A stretch of 64,000 nucleotides of DNA from Undaria pinnatifida (Eukaryota; Sar; Phaeophyceae; Laminariales; Alariaceae): positions 8,453,919 through 8,517,918 of the forward strand of contig JABAKD010000016.1 in assembly GCA_012845835.1 (NCBI GenBank). The letters are read 5' to 3'. The position numbers and the translations under genes were made by a program. Shown here piece by piece: positions 12,025-25,119 of this stretch. Each line of letters begins with the position of its first letter. The first letter of the stretch is position 1. The notes under the pieces were generated by a model. The model was given only the letters and a program-made list of their open reading frames with translations, searched no databases and had not been told where the DNA came from.

Positions 12025-15000
12025 CGTATTGTATTTGTGTAGTAGTACGTGTTACGTTCTCTATATCAGCGACCCAGGGGAGATAAGTTCGAGAGCTTGC
12101 TTCCGCGACGCAACACAAAGTTCGCTCGTTGCGTGCGCTCTGCTGATAGAGTAGACAAACAAAGTAAGATCTGGAAATTGCGCATATTCAAGTCCAAGGT
12201 TGTCCGTGATTGGCTGTAGTTATTCCGAATCGGCCCGATATCAACCGGTTCGGCGCGTGTTGCATCGAAAAAATGTGAAACTGCCGCGTTCAGCGTGGTC
12301 TAACGTCAAACTGTCAACGCGCAATTGCCGATCGGCTGACCGCTGATCGCTGATCGCTAAACGATCGTACTCATCCCGTGCCCCACGCGACTCTCGTGCC
12401 TCCGCACCCAGACACTTGTGAAGCATACATGCATAACCCCTGCTTGGGCATCATACCTATTATTCCCCAGTACGAGCATGATACACACAACATGTTGCAT
12501 CAACGTGAACATGTCAACATGTGTATGTCAAGATCGGGGGTGGGCGGACCTCAAATCGGCTCAAAGCACACAGCAGCAAGTTCCATGTAAAAACTCGTTC
12601 CATGCAGCTGGTTCCATGTTTCCAGCTGGTGTGACCATGCTGCATCATCAGTAGCAGCGGCCATGAGTTCACCGGCAGCAAGCGAGCATAATATACATTT
12701 ATTTGTTTTCGAATGCGAGCTTGGCCGTGTAAAAACAATAATAATACGGACATCATCACCGGCGATGCTTATTGCGTCGGGTTTCCTACTCTGTGAGCGC
12801 GTGCAACGTGCGTATCGCGTGTACTTGTAAAGTATACATACCAAGTAACGTGTAACAACACCCTACGTATCATAGTTCGCTCGTCGTCATGTCATAGCTA
12901 TTAGGCCTTCCTGTAGGAGAGAGCAGCAGCGAACCATAGCACGATGACAACCTCGTAGTTTACGTTGTCATCCTTTTTTTTAGTGCCTGAAGCATGCCGT
13001 CAGCGAAGAAAGGAAGATGGATGTTTCTTCATCTGCGATGATCAAGACAAATATTATAATCGACACGCCTACCCCCCCCCCCCGCCCGGTACATGCTGTC
13101 GAGAAGCATTTAGCTGTAAGGTATCCCTTATATAGTAATGCCTATCTATAGTCTCGTCGCAGTGTCCATAGTACCCATGGTCTCGTCGCAGTGCCCATAG
13201 TCCCGTAGTAGCAGCAATAGCCAAAATAATGTGTGGGCGGTACAAGCGTGCAATCCAACTCCTATATTTTGTATATAATAGTCTAATTGACCATGCCTAC
13301 GCCATGTGGGTCATCCGTGGGGCTCACGCTAGTGGTTCCCCTATTATTTAATAAAATAGTCCTATTAATAACGTCAGCTGTGAGTTCGACGACGTTACGG
13401 TCGATACTCATCTATTTCTTTGCGCTTTCGGTTTTGCGATACGCACTACTGCCATATAATTATTTGTTACCCTTCCAACCCTGCGCAAACAAAATACGTT
13501 GCATGACATTGTTCGTTTTTGAGCGAGATGGTGTATAGAGCCCTCCCGCGAGTAGCCTACACTCATGAAAGCGGGGCTATAGACTACCCCCGTAGCCCCC
13601 ACGCCGTAGCTTGGTCTAACCAAAAGAAAGAGATTGATGACCAGCAAGCAAGATCACAAGAACATCGTTTAGCGGCAGAAGCAGCAACAGTGGTGGAATT
13701 TGGCAAAAATCAAGGGACTCTACTGCCAAGAAGCGAGCACGGAGGAAACTATAGAGAAAAAATCATCCACGTCCACGGCTGTTGTTGGAATTCCCTCGTT
13801 CACCTGGCTTCACCACTAGTACAACAACAAAGGATCGCAAAGCAACAACGAAAAGTGAAAAACACGTTCTAGCGAACGAAGCACATCAGCCGCCAACTTA
13901 AAGCAAATCAACTCACCGACCAGTCGCCCCGGTTGTCTAGTGATTACCTTCGAATGCTACTATTAGTAGAGTTGTTCTGGAGATCGAATCCCACGTGGGT
14001 CGGGCTGAGAAATGTAATTGCTCAAAAGAGTAATATATGAAAGAAATCAACTGCTGAGAGCGCCTAGCAGCGTGGGTAGGTGCAATTCGATGCGAGCCGA
14101 GGAGGGAAGAAAGGGATGATGGCATGTGCCGTAGTGGGGAGGGGGGGAAAGAGCCTGCTTTGTGACCCTAGATCTGAGTTACGTCGAGGGCGTGAAAAAG
14201 AGGAGGAAAAAGTGCGAACATAATAGATGGGACATGCAAAAAAAAAAAAATGAAGAAATGTTATGATCGTCTCTCGTCTCGTTACGGGCTCTTGCAGATA
14301 CAAAAAAAGTTATCGTCAACTTACTACGAGCAGTACTCGCACACGGCTATCGTTGTAGCAGCTCAGTCGCGTCCGCGGCTTGGGCATGTTGGTAATTTCT
14401 ATTAATAGCAGACCGCGAACGCCGCTGAGAGACATCGCGTGGGCCGCTGGTGTTATTTCGGGCGACGACACACTGCGCATGCGCATGCATGGACCCTCAC
14501 AGATGGTGGGTTACGGCTTTTGCCCCTTCGAGCTACCTGGTACATGGAAAGAGGTCTGCTTCGCCTCCACCTATTGACGTAACCCTCCACTGAACTCGAA
14601 ACGTTCGTCTTGTGCGCACCCAACCAGTACTTCGTATCAGTATATATTAACGCGAAGGGCTCTCTTCGCGGGCGTTTACAAACAGCACCCCCATTTTTGT
14701 GGCGCGTCTGCCAAATACTAAAACAAGGTATCCGGTGCCTCTTTCAACCTTTTTGGGACCCAGTTATGCTGACCTAAAAATATATAAGTGCGGTCTTGCT
14801 GACCAACAAGAAAAAGCGCGCAACAATAATCCATATCAGTATAATTATGCCGCGCGTGTCGTGAATTTCCTTCTGTTGCACTTTGAACGCACCTCCTACC
14901 CCAGCAACCCGGGCTTGTTTGTGTGGCCGAGGCTGAAATCGTCACTAATTTTTCTACCAGGTATAATTTTTCACTCTGAAGTCCCAAAAGGGTTCATACT

Positions 15001-15805
15001 GCTGCCACAACTACGCCGCAAGCGAGCGTGCTCGTCGACACAATAGCTGTACTCGTAGCTATTCAGAAATGTCCTTCCTGGTAGATAGTACACCTCTATT
15101 CTATACTGCAGTGCCATGCGTGCCTTAAACGCAACACACCCAGCACGATCGCACCACAAAAGCAACAGCAGAGCACGCTTACTATCTATTACGAACCCCC
15201 TTGTAGAAGGGTTGCGTGATTTAGCGTCCGAGAGTATTCGACACCGCGCCACCAATGTGACAATTATGTTGCATTGCTGCAGTAGGGTAAGCGCTGCATT
15301 AGCAGCATTACGGTAACACACACGCTGCTACTCGCCGCAAAGCATATCATAGGTGAGATGCGCTTCAGCTTGCCGGGGACATCATATATCTGTCGTGGGG
15401 CGCAGGGTGAGACGTGCATGGGAGAGGGGGACGCGGGGGAGGGAGTGGCGGAACATCAACAAAGCTTCAATCAAGAGGAAGCATTACGCCATGCGTGTGC
15501 TGTTAGGCGTGAACAAGGGCCTCATGAAGGTGTAATACGACGTAATTAGCAACTTGTGTATTACAGCGTCCATACAGTATGTGTTCCAATAAATAACGAG
15601 CATATGGCATGCCGTGGGCAAACGCCTGTGGCAAAGCACCGACACTAGTAGTAGTAGCAGTTCCGTAGGCGTTCGAGGCGGCGGGCGGGATGCTAGTACT
15701 ACTACCACCACCAATACGACTACTGCTACTACTACTACAACCTTCCACCAATACAACCATCACCACTACTCTTCCTACTATATTGTAGTATTTCTACTAC
15801 TTTTT
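12025..15805. other. Intergenic region between the FCP 5' end and the RFC5 3' end
   Basis: No exon recognised. It should contain the FCP promoter and 5' UTR on the minus strand; a weak TATA-like 'gatatagag' lies about 45 bases upstream of the FCP ATG. Also present: a ~32-bp tandem duplication ('tctcgtcgcagtg.ccatag') at 13145-13205, a C run near 13072-13083, one dispersed hairpin copy at 13369-13420, and (ACT/TAC) triplet sequence at 15640-15800. Confidence 0.5.
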
Positions 15806-18800
15806 TTACCTTGCAGTCGCGAAGGCACCGACAAGAGACCCGAGCTGCAGCCGTTCCGACCCCCCATGGGCCAGGCGCTCCTCGGTGTTGGACATCTCGT
15901 CCATCAGGTGCACCATCACCGACGGGGGCAGCTCAACTTCCATCACCTTCAACGCAAGTTCCTTTCAAGAAAGGTGAAACGAAGCAGAAAAAATAGAGCA
16001 GAGGCACAGTAGCACATCAAAAGCAACCTAGCAGCGTAGAAGCAACAAATCAGCAGAGGAGCAGCAAATCAGAAGCAGTGTACAAAACCAGAAGCAGAGC
16101 AACAAAGCAGAAGCAGAGCGAAATATGAAAATGCCACTCACCCACACCGTTTCCTTAACACGAGATTATGTTGCGTAATTACTACACAAAAAAAAACTGT
16201 TCCTTGCTGTCGCTGCCGGGGTTGTAACGAAGACCACTGATAGGGACAGCTTACGCTATACCTACAATGGGACCCGAAGGGTGCGCCAGCTAGCGTTGGG
16301 CCGCGAAAGCAACTGAGTTAAATCGACACACGACGCGTATGAAAATACGTGGAAGTGTGGTGAGCTAAAGCTTTATTTTTCCCCATCCGCCGGAGGATGA
16401 AAAAAAAAAAAAAAAAAAAATGTTCCTTGCTGTGCATTTTTTTTTTCTTGTATTTAGACGGCACGCAATGCGCAAAAAACGCACCTGCACGATGTCCCCG
16501 AGGGAGTACCCCTTCGTCGTCGTCAGCTTCAGTAGCCCGTCGAATGCGTCCTAAATTCAAGAAAACAGAGCATTTCAGGCAGGCAGGAAGACAACCATGC
16601 GGCATGCAAGCGAGACGCGGGAGGGGCGGGTCAAGGAAGTCGTCGGAAGGCAGTAAAGTCGTGGACGTGGTCTCTAAGCCGCGGCGAAGGTGTCCAACTA
16701 ATTTACATACCATAGCTCTAGCTGTGCATAGCTTTATCATTTGGGGCATAGCTCTACATAGCTGTGCATAGCTCTACTGTTTGAGGCGTATCATAGCTCC
16801 AGCTACACGTGGCATTACATTGTGAGGGCTTCGGCCTATCCTACAATACTACGCACGGTTTTGCATTGGGTGGTGTTCGAATTGAGGGCATTCTTCGATC
16901 ATACTAGGCACGGTTATGCAGTGGGTGGCGTTTTGCTTGGACGGTGTTTGCGGCATATGGGCTTATCAATGCTTTGGTGGTTCGAGGCTCATCCCCTAGG
17001 AGGAGAAAGGAGGGTCTTGTCGGGGGAGAGGGTGGGCGGGCGACCGTGAGAAAAAAAAAGCGCAAAAAACGAAGAAAACGCAAACAAAATAACGGGGAGA
17101 CTCAAAAAAATAAAAAATAAAAATGAAAGAGAACATGAACAAAAAAAAGGGAGAAGAAGGCGCTCGCCTACTCATCCACGTTCGCCATCATATCATACCA
17201 CGATAGTCTAGCTATATATCGCTATATTTGAGGGCTCCACTTCGCACCTTGAAAGACGACGTGAGCAGCGCGTTCCGGATGTACTCCATGTCCTCATTCA
17301 AAGGCGCGGCCGCACACAGGTAGGCGTGCCGTTCATCGACCTGCGCTCCCGCCCCGCCGGCAAGGACGTAAGAGGGAGGACATAAGGGTGGGTGGGTGGG
17401 TGGGTGGGTGGGTGGGTGGGTCGGCAGGCAAGACAGCAATTGACACGACAAGGCGGGACGCAACACGACACGACGAAAGCTAGACGGCCTTGCATACCGT
17501 ACGCCCCCTCTGCCCCCCAACGCCGCAACAAAAAACAGACGTCGCCGATTACCACTCTGCACGAAAACGTCACACGAATACCTAAACGGTCCTTACATGC
17601 CCGTTAAGAGTGACATGTTCTTGGATTTGGACATGAGCTACTCTCTATTTTTTAAAGCTTTTTCTGTGTCCTCTCGCCACCTTCTGGTAGGCCATGTGCG
17701 TGGACTGCAGGAGGTTCAGAACGCGACGCATGTCTCCTTGCCCTAGGCGCATTACCGCATCCACCCCGTCGGGAGTAATCACAACTCTGCCCAACACATA
17801 CAGATGAGCAGACGGTACAGCACGGCACGGTGGAGAGCAGCAGAACCGAGGAGGGGGAAAGGTAAGTTTATGAAGTTAGAAGAGGTAAGCGCTGTCCGTG
17901 CACGTACAGAAGGATGAAACGTTGCGAGCGCAGGCAGAACGTCAACACGGTCACGACACAGCAGAAATATCGGTCGCACGAACTGCAAGGCCCAACGCAC
18001 GGTTCGATATTTTCGACCAAATCGCCATTTCTACCGCCGCTGGTTTTACAACCGCTGGTTTTACCACCGCCACCATTACCGCCGTCGCCAGTACCGCTCC
18101 ACCAGGCAGCTTGATGTGTTAGGTACTTGACCTACGACTGGATGGCGGTTGCTATTGTACTATGTTTGGTGTTCACCGGCGACAGAAAATTCTACGTCGG
18201 AGAAAAAAATGTGTCGCAGGAAAAACGTCCAGTAAATTGTGAAAGAAGGAACACCCGGTTGGCGCACCAAGGTGAACAAGACAAGAGCAGTGTCCAGACG
18301 GAAGCGAATATGTTGGCGCGCTGGCGGTGAATCGGAGCTGGATTGTATAATTCGCCACACCCCGCTCACTCACTTTTCTTCGTCCACGACGTGCTGCAGG
18401 CGCCCTCTTATCTGCTCCGGCTTCAGCGGCGCGAAACGGAACTTGGTGCACCGAGACTGCAAGGCCGGGATGATCTTGTTCACGTAGTTGCAGATCATGC
18501 AGAACCGGGTGTGCTTCGTGTACTTCTCGATGACTTCGAGGCGGCAGCGGCAGCGGCAGAAACAGCGGCAGAATACGGCAACGAAACGGGACGACCGCTG
18601 TAAGGACAAGACAAGAAGAATAAAAACAACAACGACAACATCAACACCAACACCACTACTGTCACCGCCACCAACTGCCCCACCACCCCCACATCCACCA
18701 CCAACAACAACATCACTAACACCAACACCATTAATCACAACAACCTTCGACGCTTCACCTCGGCGGAGCGCAAACTGCGCGTCGTTGGTCATCGCGTCCG

Positions 18801-20721
18801 CCTCATCCAGGATGACCAGCTTCACGCCGGAGCTGAAAAGCCGTTTCGTCCCCGCGAACTCTTTGATCTGCCCACGCACGACGTCGATACCTCGGTCATC
18901 CGAAGCGTTCAGCTGTTTTTCACGTTTTTCGGGAGGGGGGAAGGGAAGAAGGGAAGGAGGGAAAGAGGGAGGGAGAGAGAGCGGGGGGGGGGGGGGGGGG
19001 GGGGGCGTTAGCGAGCGCGGTTTGCTTCAATCGTTACATTGGGAGGGGAACGGGGGGGGGGGTAGGGAGGGAAACAAGGCACAACCGGACCGGGAGCGAC
19101 AGCAACACTCAGGGGAAGGGGGGGCGAACGATTCAGAGACAGCAGAGCAAGAAATATGGGCGAGACGCACAGCGCTTCAAATATCCCGTGGAGGTAGCAG
19201 TAGTGCTAGCGGTAGCAGCAGCGGTAGCGCTAGCAGTGGTCCATCGGGGGGCGAGGCACCGTGCTGCTGCGCTCAAGCAAGCTGCTCCACGCGGACGGGA
19301 CGACTCGCCCGGCCCACTGCTATCGATCGGTCCTCGACACCACAGAAGGGCCAGCTTCTCACACGGGGCCGTGTCTCCCTCTTTCCCTTCTTCGCCCACC
19401 CCCCCCCTCCCCGCCGGTTCGGTCCGGTTCGATTTCGGAATCGGGTTCGAATACATGCTCGGGTTCGAACAGCTGTTAATTTTCGGGTGGTAGTCCGGAT
19501 TCAGGATGGGGTTCCGCGCACACTACACATATCATATGATACGGCGAGACAAACAAGACGCGACCCCCCACCTCCAGGACCATCATCTTGAAATCGGCGC
19601 CGTACAACTTCCTCGCGCACGCCAGGATGGTCGACGTCTTCCCCGTCCCAGGCGGTCCGTAGAACAGCAGATGCGGCAGCTTGTTGCTGTCGATCAGCTT
19701 TGTCACTGGAAAATAAACATGCAAAAACACACATGTAAAATGCAAGTGGAAAGTGAAAAACGGCGAGAAATCATCTGAAACTTGCAAACGAAAAATGAAA
19801 AGGAAAAGTCGAAACGCGTACCCACACGCGTGCACACGCGCAAGCGCATGCATGGAGACGAATTCGGACGGCACACGCAAAACGCAAAATACAAGAGAGC
19901 GAGCAAGTATCATGCGACGGCCTTGAACAATATCGCCCAAGGGCAAACATAACAAAAATAATAACGACACGCAACGTTTGCGAATACACAAAGAGTGTGG
20001 GGTATTGAAACATGCGAAGTGGTGAGCCCCGGCTATTAGCCCCCGACTCTTGTGCCACGAACGGAGAAAGCAAGCACCACCTTGCTGGCGCTACGGGGCA
20101 CACCCGATCGTAGAGCGCCCCCTTCTCAATCTCCCCTGCTGCGGCACGCTCTCGCCAGCTCCGGTAGGAACCGGTCTGTGGTTGCAACTGCCATATACTC
20201 CAAATTATTGTAGTGGGTGCGTTTTGCGTCAGTACCACCGTGGGATAACCGCACTGCTACCTAACTCTAACCTTAAGCACGGTATAAGCACTACTACATA
20301 CCGGTAGTAGATAAGGTAGGTAGTAGTAGTAGGAATACGTAATACCGTACCTGATACGTAGTGGCAGTGGGTCAGGTGAGGTGACGTGGGGTCAGGTGAG
20401 GAAAGACTACGGTTAGGTGAGGCCACGAGATATAGGTGAGGTGACTGTAGTGGAGGCGCAAGCGAACGATGACTACTAGGAAAACGACAACGAAAACGAC
20501 GGCTCTGACGACTCACGGATGCTGACGATGTCCTCGTGCGCGACGAGGTCTTCGAGAGACGACGGGCGGTACTTCTCCACCCAGGGTAGCGTCTGCCGCG
20601 CGGCCTCCCGGTGCGCGAGGCGCGCCAGAGCAGCGGCGCTTGTCGACCCAGACACCTCCGACACCGCCGGCTCCGTCACCTTTCCCTTCCCCTTCTCCTT
20701 CCCCTTCCCGTTTCCCTCCAC
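15806..20721 (-). CDS. RFC5: Replication factor C small subunit (human RFC5 / yeast Rfc3 type), eight exons, first exon missing
   Basis: AAA+ clamp-loader subunit that helps load PCNA at primer-template junctions in the nucleus. Exons, minus strand: 20721-20517, 19705-19572, 18912-18759, 18533-18374, 17786-17681, 17340-17248, 16550-16485, 15961-15806. All junctions are in phase, giving about 357 residues, close to the 330-360 usual for RFC small subunits. Seen in order: LPWVEKYRP (RFC box II), Walker [11 protein letters not shown], Walker [39 protein letters not shown] (arginine-finger SRC motif), [12 protein letters not shown], and a C-terminal collar domain ending LVGAFATAR. The RFC5 subtype rests on the ILACA, DEADAMT and C-terminal patterns. 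The first listed exon opens with GTG directly after a TTTTCTAG acceptor and has no ATG, so a short start exon lies upstream. The terminal TAA overlaps an AAG|GTAAAA donor-like site, so one more small exon is possible. Confidence 0.95.
16710..16960. repeat. Local tandem duplications in an RFC5 intron
   Basis: A CATAGCTCTAC/CATAGCTGTG motif recurs four to five times at 16710-16800. A ~75-bp unit ('ctac.gcacggttttgcattgggtgg') is duplicated at 16840-16935. No gene content; both lie in the intron between exons 6 and 7. Confidence 0.5.
17386..17421 (+). repeat. (GGGT)n microsatellite
   Basis: Nine uninterrupted GGGT units in the RFC5 intron just after exon 6 on the plus strand; on the gene strand it reads ACCC repeats upstream of the exon 6 acceptor. 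A G-quadruplex-capable sequence. Confidence 0.9.
18983..19005 (+). repeat. Poly-G run (23 bases)
   Basis: Uninterrupted G run inside a longer purine-rich stretch (18930-19125) in the RFC5 intron before exon 3. On the gene strand it is a C23 tract about 70 bases upstream of the exon 3 acceptor. The length is likely to be uncertain in assembly. Confidence 0.9.
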
Positions 20722-23700
20722 CTAGAAAATATCATACCGGTGAACACGCGGACGGCAGCAGGTATGTCATGCCACATGCACTCTGTTCGTCTGGATCTAC
20801 CACAGCAATGGCGGTTACAAGTTGTACAGGATTGCATACTCCTTCGCAGGCGCCATGAAGGATCAAAGGCTTGGAGAGGTGGAGCATCAAGGCTCACTCT
20901 CCCACGTTCTGCCTTCTAATACAACGAAACATAAAACATCTCACTCGACCCCAGGGCGGCAAGACCATCCGGATTTGGTATATAGAACACTATCGGTGAT
21001 TGTAGGACTGTAATCACACAGCCAGAACGCCACATACTAATATATGACGTACTGTCTGTATGCACTCTTCAGACTATGACAGTGTCGCAGGAACCTTCTA
21101 CTCTGGACGGCACCGTGAACAAGCCGTGGTCACAGCTTTCTACCACGGCCCTCCCTTCACTCCTCTCCATCCGTATCGAGTTTGCTACGCAAAAAGTAGC
21201 ATCCTTGCATGGGCACTGGTTTTTTAAGGTTCGGCATTTCCACAGCTTGTCGAATTTCGTAGATACAGCAGGGCAGCGGTTCTGATAGAGTGGTGTTTCT
21301 TTGATATTACTCGTAAGATTATACACGGGCACACACTTGGAAGTATATCGATTTCAGGGACACGGGCTACAGTATTAGACAGATAGTCTAATGTGACAGC
21401 ATCACTATTTACTCGAACACCATACGTAGCCGGATTGCCGGGAAGGGGGGAAGGGGGGGCTGATGTGGCTGAGCGAATACAGCGTTGGGTGGTACCTGCT
21501 GTTGCTCGTTGGGGGGCGAATGACAAAATTGGAAGTCGTCACGAACGTCAACTTTGGCGAAACCAGTACCAACCGGCGCTGCCAAAACAACCGCAGCAGC
21601 AACAGCAAGAGCAGCAGGAGCGGGATCATGATAAATAAGTGTTCTTCCGTTACTGTGAGATACGCACCATAACATTTGGTAGCTGTTTCAGCGGATAAAC
21701 GCTGCCGCGGCTTTTGCGTCCCTACAAAGAGGCGGGACGGTAATCGCGCTGTTAGGCCATCTCTTATAATATAGCGTATCCGAATACGAAAATGAGATGG
21801 ATTTCCGGGTCGCAGAATTAGACGGGCAGAATTGGATCGACAACTCTTATGATGAAACCCAAATTTACAGACGTTTTTTCAACAAAGGTTTCGCGCAAAA
21901 TAATCACCAACGGCGATCGCTCGACTGCGTACTCGCACGAGTTCGCCGCACCAGAGCATCTCAGCGCATACGCAGATGAAGCTTTGTAGGTGGGGCGAAG
22001 GAAAACATGCCGTGTGCGCTTCAAGAGGGTTGCCATCTCCTTCGCTCCCGTCGATATCGTGGATCAACAACGACATGTAGCAGACGGCGGCTGTCCTCGT
22101 ACTCGACATGTACGAATATTGTGTGTCTTGTCTTGGGCGAATGGTGCAATCGCGACTACGAGGAGAGTGGCAAGGCTCTCGTAGAAGGTCACCATCACTA
22201 TCCGATCCCATCGGCTCGTGGTGAGGTCCGAGGCGTGTGCCAGTGGATAGCGGGACACAGCAGCAGCACCACGAGTACGCCTATGATACGTGTTGCTTGC
22301 CCGGAAAATAGATGTGTCTGATGCGTGTCTTGGGTCTGGTACTACTACAGCAGTACATTGATGTTTTCGGCATGTTACCACGCTTGTTGCCTCCCATGAC
22401 ATGTTGAAAACCAAACCCGGATGTCATTTTCGGGTATAGGGATTCCATCCTAAAAAGGACCCCTTTTTTTGGGTGGAGGCCGACCCGAAAACGACGTCCG
22501 AAAGTGCAAGCCTGAAAAACACTAGTTTCGGATCTATAAGACAGGCAAACCGGTTTTGCGACCCGAAAACGTCCATTTTCGGATCCAGAAACGGTGCAAT
22601 AAGAGATGGCCTTAGATACGATAGCAGTTGCACAGAAACTACCTATCGATTGCCCCTCGAAGCGCAGGCGAGGCAAGTCAAGGTTGAGGTTGTCGCGGGA
22701 TCAGCGCGTATGTACACGGGAAACGGACCTATCCACGGCACCTCTTCGTGTGCGGTGGCTGCTTGTATTGGCTCCTATTGCGACGACGCTCCCTCGAGTG
22801 AATTATTTCGTACTGATGTACAACAGAGGTGATACATTCTTGAAATATGAAAATCGCGGATCATGAGCCCATACCGGTATATTGAGCCCATACCGGTATG
22901 AAATACGTAGCAGGTACCAGGCACAGCATACGTACCCGGTATACCAATATGCGAAGCTCTGTTGAGCGTATTTTTCTATTTTTGACAATGCTTCGTTAGT
23001 TGCACAGAACTACTGTAAGTACCAATTCGATGCGGCTGGCCGGTAAGGCTTCCGTGCCTGCTGGCGGGCCTTTCATGTGTTTTTCTTGCCTGCTGGCGGA
23101 CCTTTCATATTTTCCCCGCTGGTCCATAAGACTTCCGTGCCTGCTGGTGGGCTCTTCATAAATATTCAACGTCACACAGCGTCACAGCCGACGTTTGGTT
23201 GCTGGTTCTGTCACAAACGTCCTTCTGTACAACAGCTAGCTAACGTTTTTTAGATAGAGGTGGGCAAGGTGCATCTTCCGTTTTTTTTCAACTATGCGTC
23301 ACAGGTTGCAGACCTATCAACCTTCACCTTTTGCATGCCATATGACCACTCGCAACTCTGGCTCGAACCTCTGCGGCAGCCTGCAGAGAGAACAGAGTAC
23401 AGCGTGCAGAAAAAAGCACTACGATAGTACCGCCCCCGCGCGCGGCATTACTTGAAGGCCCCTGCCGAGAACTCTGCCTCAGCTGTCTCTGCCTTGGGTT
23501 GTGTCTGTTACAACTCTGCTGCGTTGTCGCTGTTTTTTACGCACGATTCACATGAGGTTGTTCATGAACGAATGAGGAAGCAAGCTTCCATCTCTCGTGT
23601 CGTTCTGGGAGTTGGACTGCTTGATTTTTGGGATATCTTCCTTGCTACATACTCGTTTCATGGAGGAGTGTCTATGCGTGGGGAGCATGGGAGGGAAGGA

Positions 23701-24086
23701 GCTGGCTGTGATGATGCCACTAGCGCTATGGCTGAGCACCTTGGGGGAAGGCGCTCAAGTGCTGGCTGCGGAGGTCGCCGTTGCTGCAGAAGCGTGTTGC
23801 GCAAGCTCGCATCGTTTGTTTGGGATCACCCAACACAGCTGCAGCTTCGGTATTTACTTACACCAAGCCAGCAGGCAAATCGCACATACATCAAAAATGT
23901 ACCCGCAAATTATTGCGCATGGGCGGTCACCCATTGGTCAGCGTATTTTCCAAGAAGATGTGGAAATACTTTATTAAAAACCAAAAAGGCGAACGCCATA
24001 CGGAGGAAGTTTAATATTTGACGAAATTAACGACGGACATCACCGTGTTAATTTTTAGGACTACACGCTACGAGTACACTATTATT
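20722..24086. other. Intergenic region upstream of RFC5
   Basis: Should contain the missing RFC5 start exon and promoter. One candidate on the minus strand near 20950-20980 encodes ATG plus seven codons before a GTGAGA donor in phase 0, which would fit, but nothing else supports it. A dispersed repeat copy lies at 22360-22610. A three-unit ~55-bp tandem repeat ('gcctgctggcgg.cctttcat') lies at 23035-23160. The open frame at 23452-24021 has no recognisable domain and is not called. Confidence 0.45.
22360..22610. repeat. Dispersed repeat, copy 2
   Basis: Partner of 3380-3640: the same block order (TTGTTGCCTCCCA, CCCGAAAACGACGTCCGAAA, GCAAGCCTGAA, ATTTTCGGATC) in the same orientation. Diverged, non-coding and without recognisable ends. 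Confidence 0.55.
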
Positions 24087-24119
24087 CAAGGGTGTGTTCG
24101 GTACGGTACGTACCGAGGC

Positions 24120-24450
24120 GTACCGCCGGTATATACCGCCGGTATTACCGGTACCGGACACTTCGGTAAGGTACCGGTACCGGAAACTTCGGTAAGTTCG
24201 GTGCAACATCAATACCGATACCGGAAACTTCGGTAAGTTCGGTACGACGTCAATACCGGTACCGGACACTTCGGCAAGTTCGGTACGACATCAATACCGG
24301 TACCGGCGGTACCGGTATGCACACTTGTGTACCGGAGCCGGTACCGGTATCGGTACAACATCTATACTGGTACCGGACACTTCAGTAAGATCGGCACAAC
24401 ATCAACCCGGTACCGGACACTTCGGTACGTTTGGCACGATATCAACCCGA
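24120..24450 (+). repeat. Left subterminal repeat array of the hAT element
   Basis: Five to six imperfect units of the ACTTCGGTAAGTTCGGTACGACATCAATACCGGTACCGG type. Repeated subterminal motifs are the usual transposase-binding sites of hAT elements, and that is the likely role here by inference. Confidence 0.8.
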
Positions 24451-24604
24451 TTCCACCACATTGTGACGTCATCCCTTGGAGCTTTGGCTCCAGGCAGCAC
24501 TACTCCAAGCCACACACACCCAGATCCCCAAGCATCTTCCAGTACGCTCGGTATTCCGGGACTCTGAGCACGCATGAGTGACGGTGCAAAATTCCCAGAA
24601 TGAA

Positions 24605-24913
24605 ATGGCCTCCAACAGTGATGCCACCGCTTCTGGTGGCGGGTCGTCTTCGCGAGCTCCCACACACATCAGCGCCGGCGGCAGAAGTTATCGACGTGGG
24701 CGCGGAAAAGAAAGCCTGCCGGTGATTTTGCCTGTTCCTGTGTACAACTCGCGCACGAGAAACGTGTACGAGTTGCCGGCGGAGACGATCAAAGACGTCT
24801 ATGGTTTCCCAGTGCCGGCAGGTTTTCGGAGGGAAGGGACGCGTGAAGCCTCGTTTATGTACTCGATTGGCGTGTACGTCGAACCGATCGACGAGAAGAC
24901 GGCGCCCTGCTGA
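24605..24913 (+). pseudogene. 102-codon open frame inside the hAT element; possible transposase N-terminal remnant
   Basis: An ATG-initiated frame with a low-complexity Ser/Gly/Arg start (ASGGGSSSRAP, GGRSYRRGRGK), then a better-structured stretch with PVPVYNSRTRNVYELP and GVYVEPIDEKTAPC, ending at TGA TAA. The stop falls just after a 'K-T-A-x-C' sequence, where a BED-type zinc finger of a hAT transposase would have its first cysteine. The rest of a transposase is absent. I read it as the 5' remnant of an internally deleted element. No homology could be tested, so an unrelated chance frame remains possible. Confidence 0.35.
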
Positions 24914-25119
24914 TAATCCAAAGGGTACCTCACCTTTTGAACAGCATACCAAGACCAAGAAAATAAGAGAAAACATATTGTAACGAAGAGAACAATGGTA
25001 ATTCACTTCAATTATATACCTCAGCGGGTATCCCCGGCCAATACTGGATTTGCTCTGTACATGTACCGCTAGTTTATGTCCAGTTTATGTACCTAAGCGC
25101 AAGTGTCGGTGCCTTGCCG

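Noticed and set aside
17386-17421. Interstitial telomere from GGGT repeats
   Set aside because: The unit is GGGT, not the TTAGGG expected for stramenopile telomeres, and it is only 36 bases within an intron.
18488-19591. 367-codon open frame on the plus strand
   Set aside because: Antisense to RFC5 exons 3 and 4 and the intervening introns; Thr/Pro, Gly and Ser runs come from simple repeats. The real coding sense is the minus strand.
23452-24021. 189-codon open frame on the plus strand
   Set aside because: No domain, no flanking splice logic, and about this length is expected once by chance in 64 kb of six-frame sequence.
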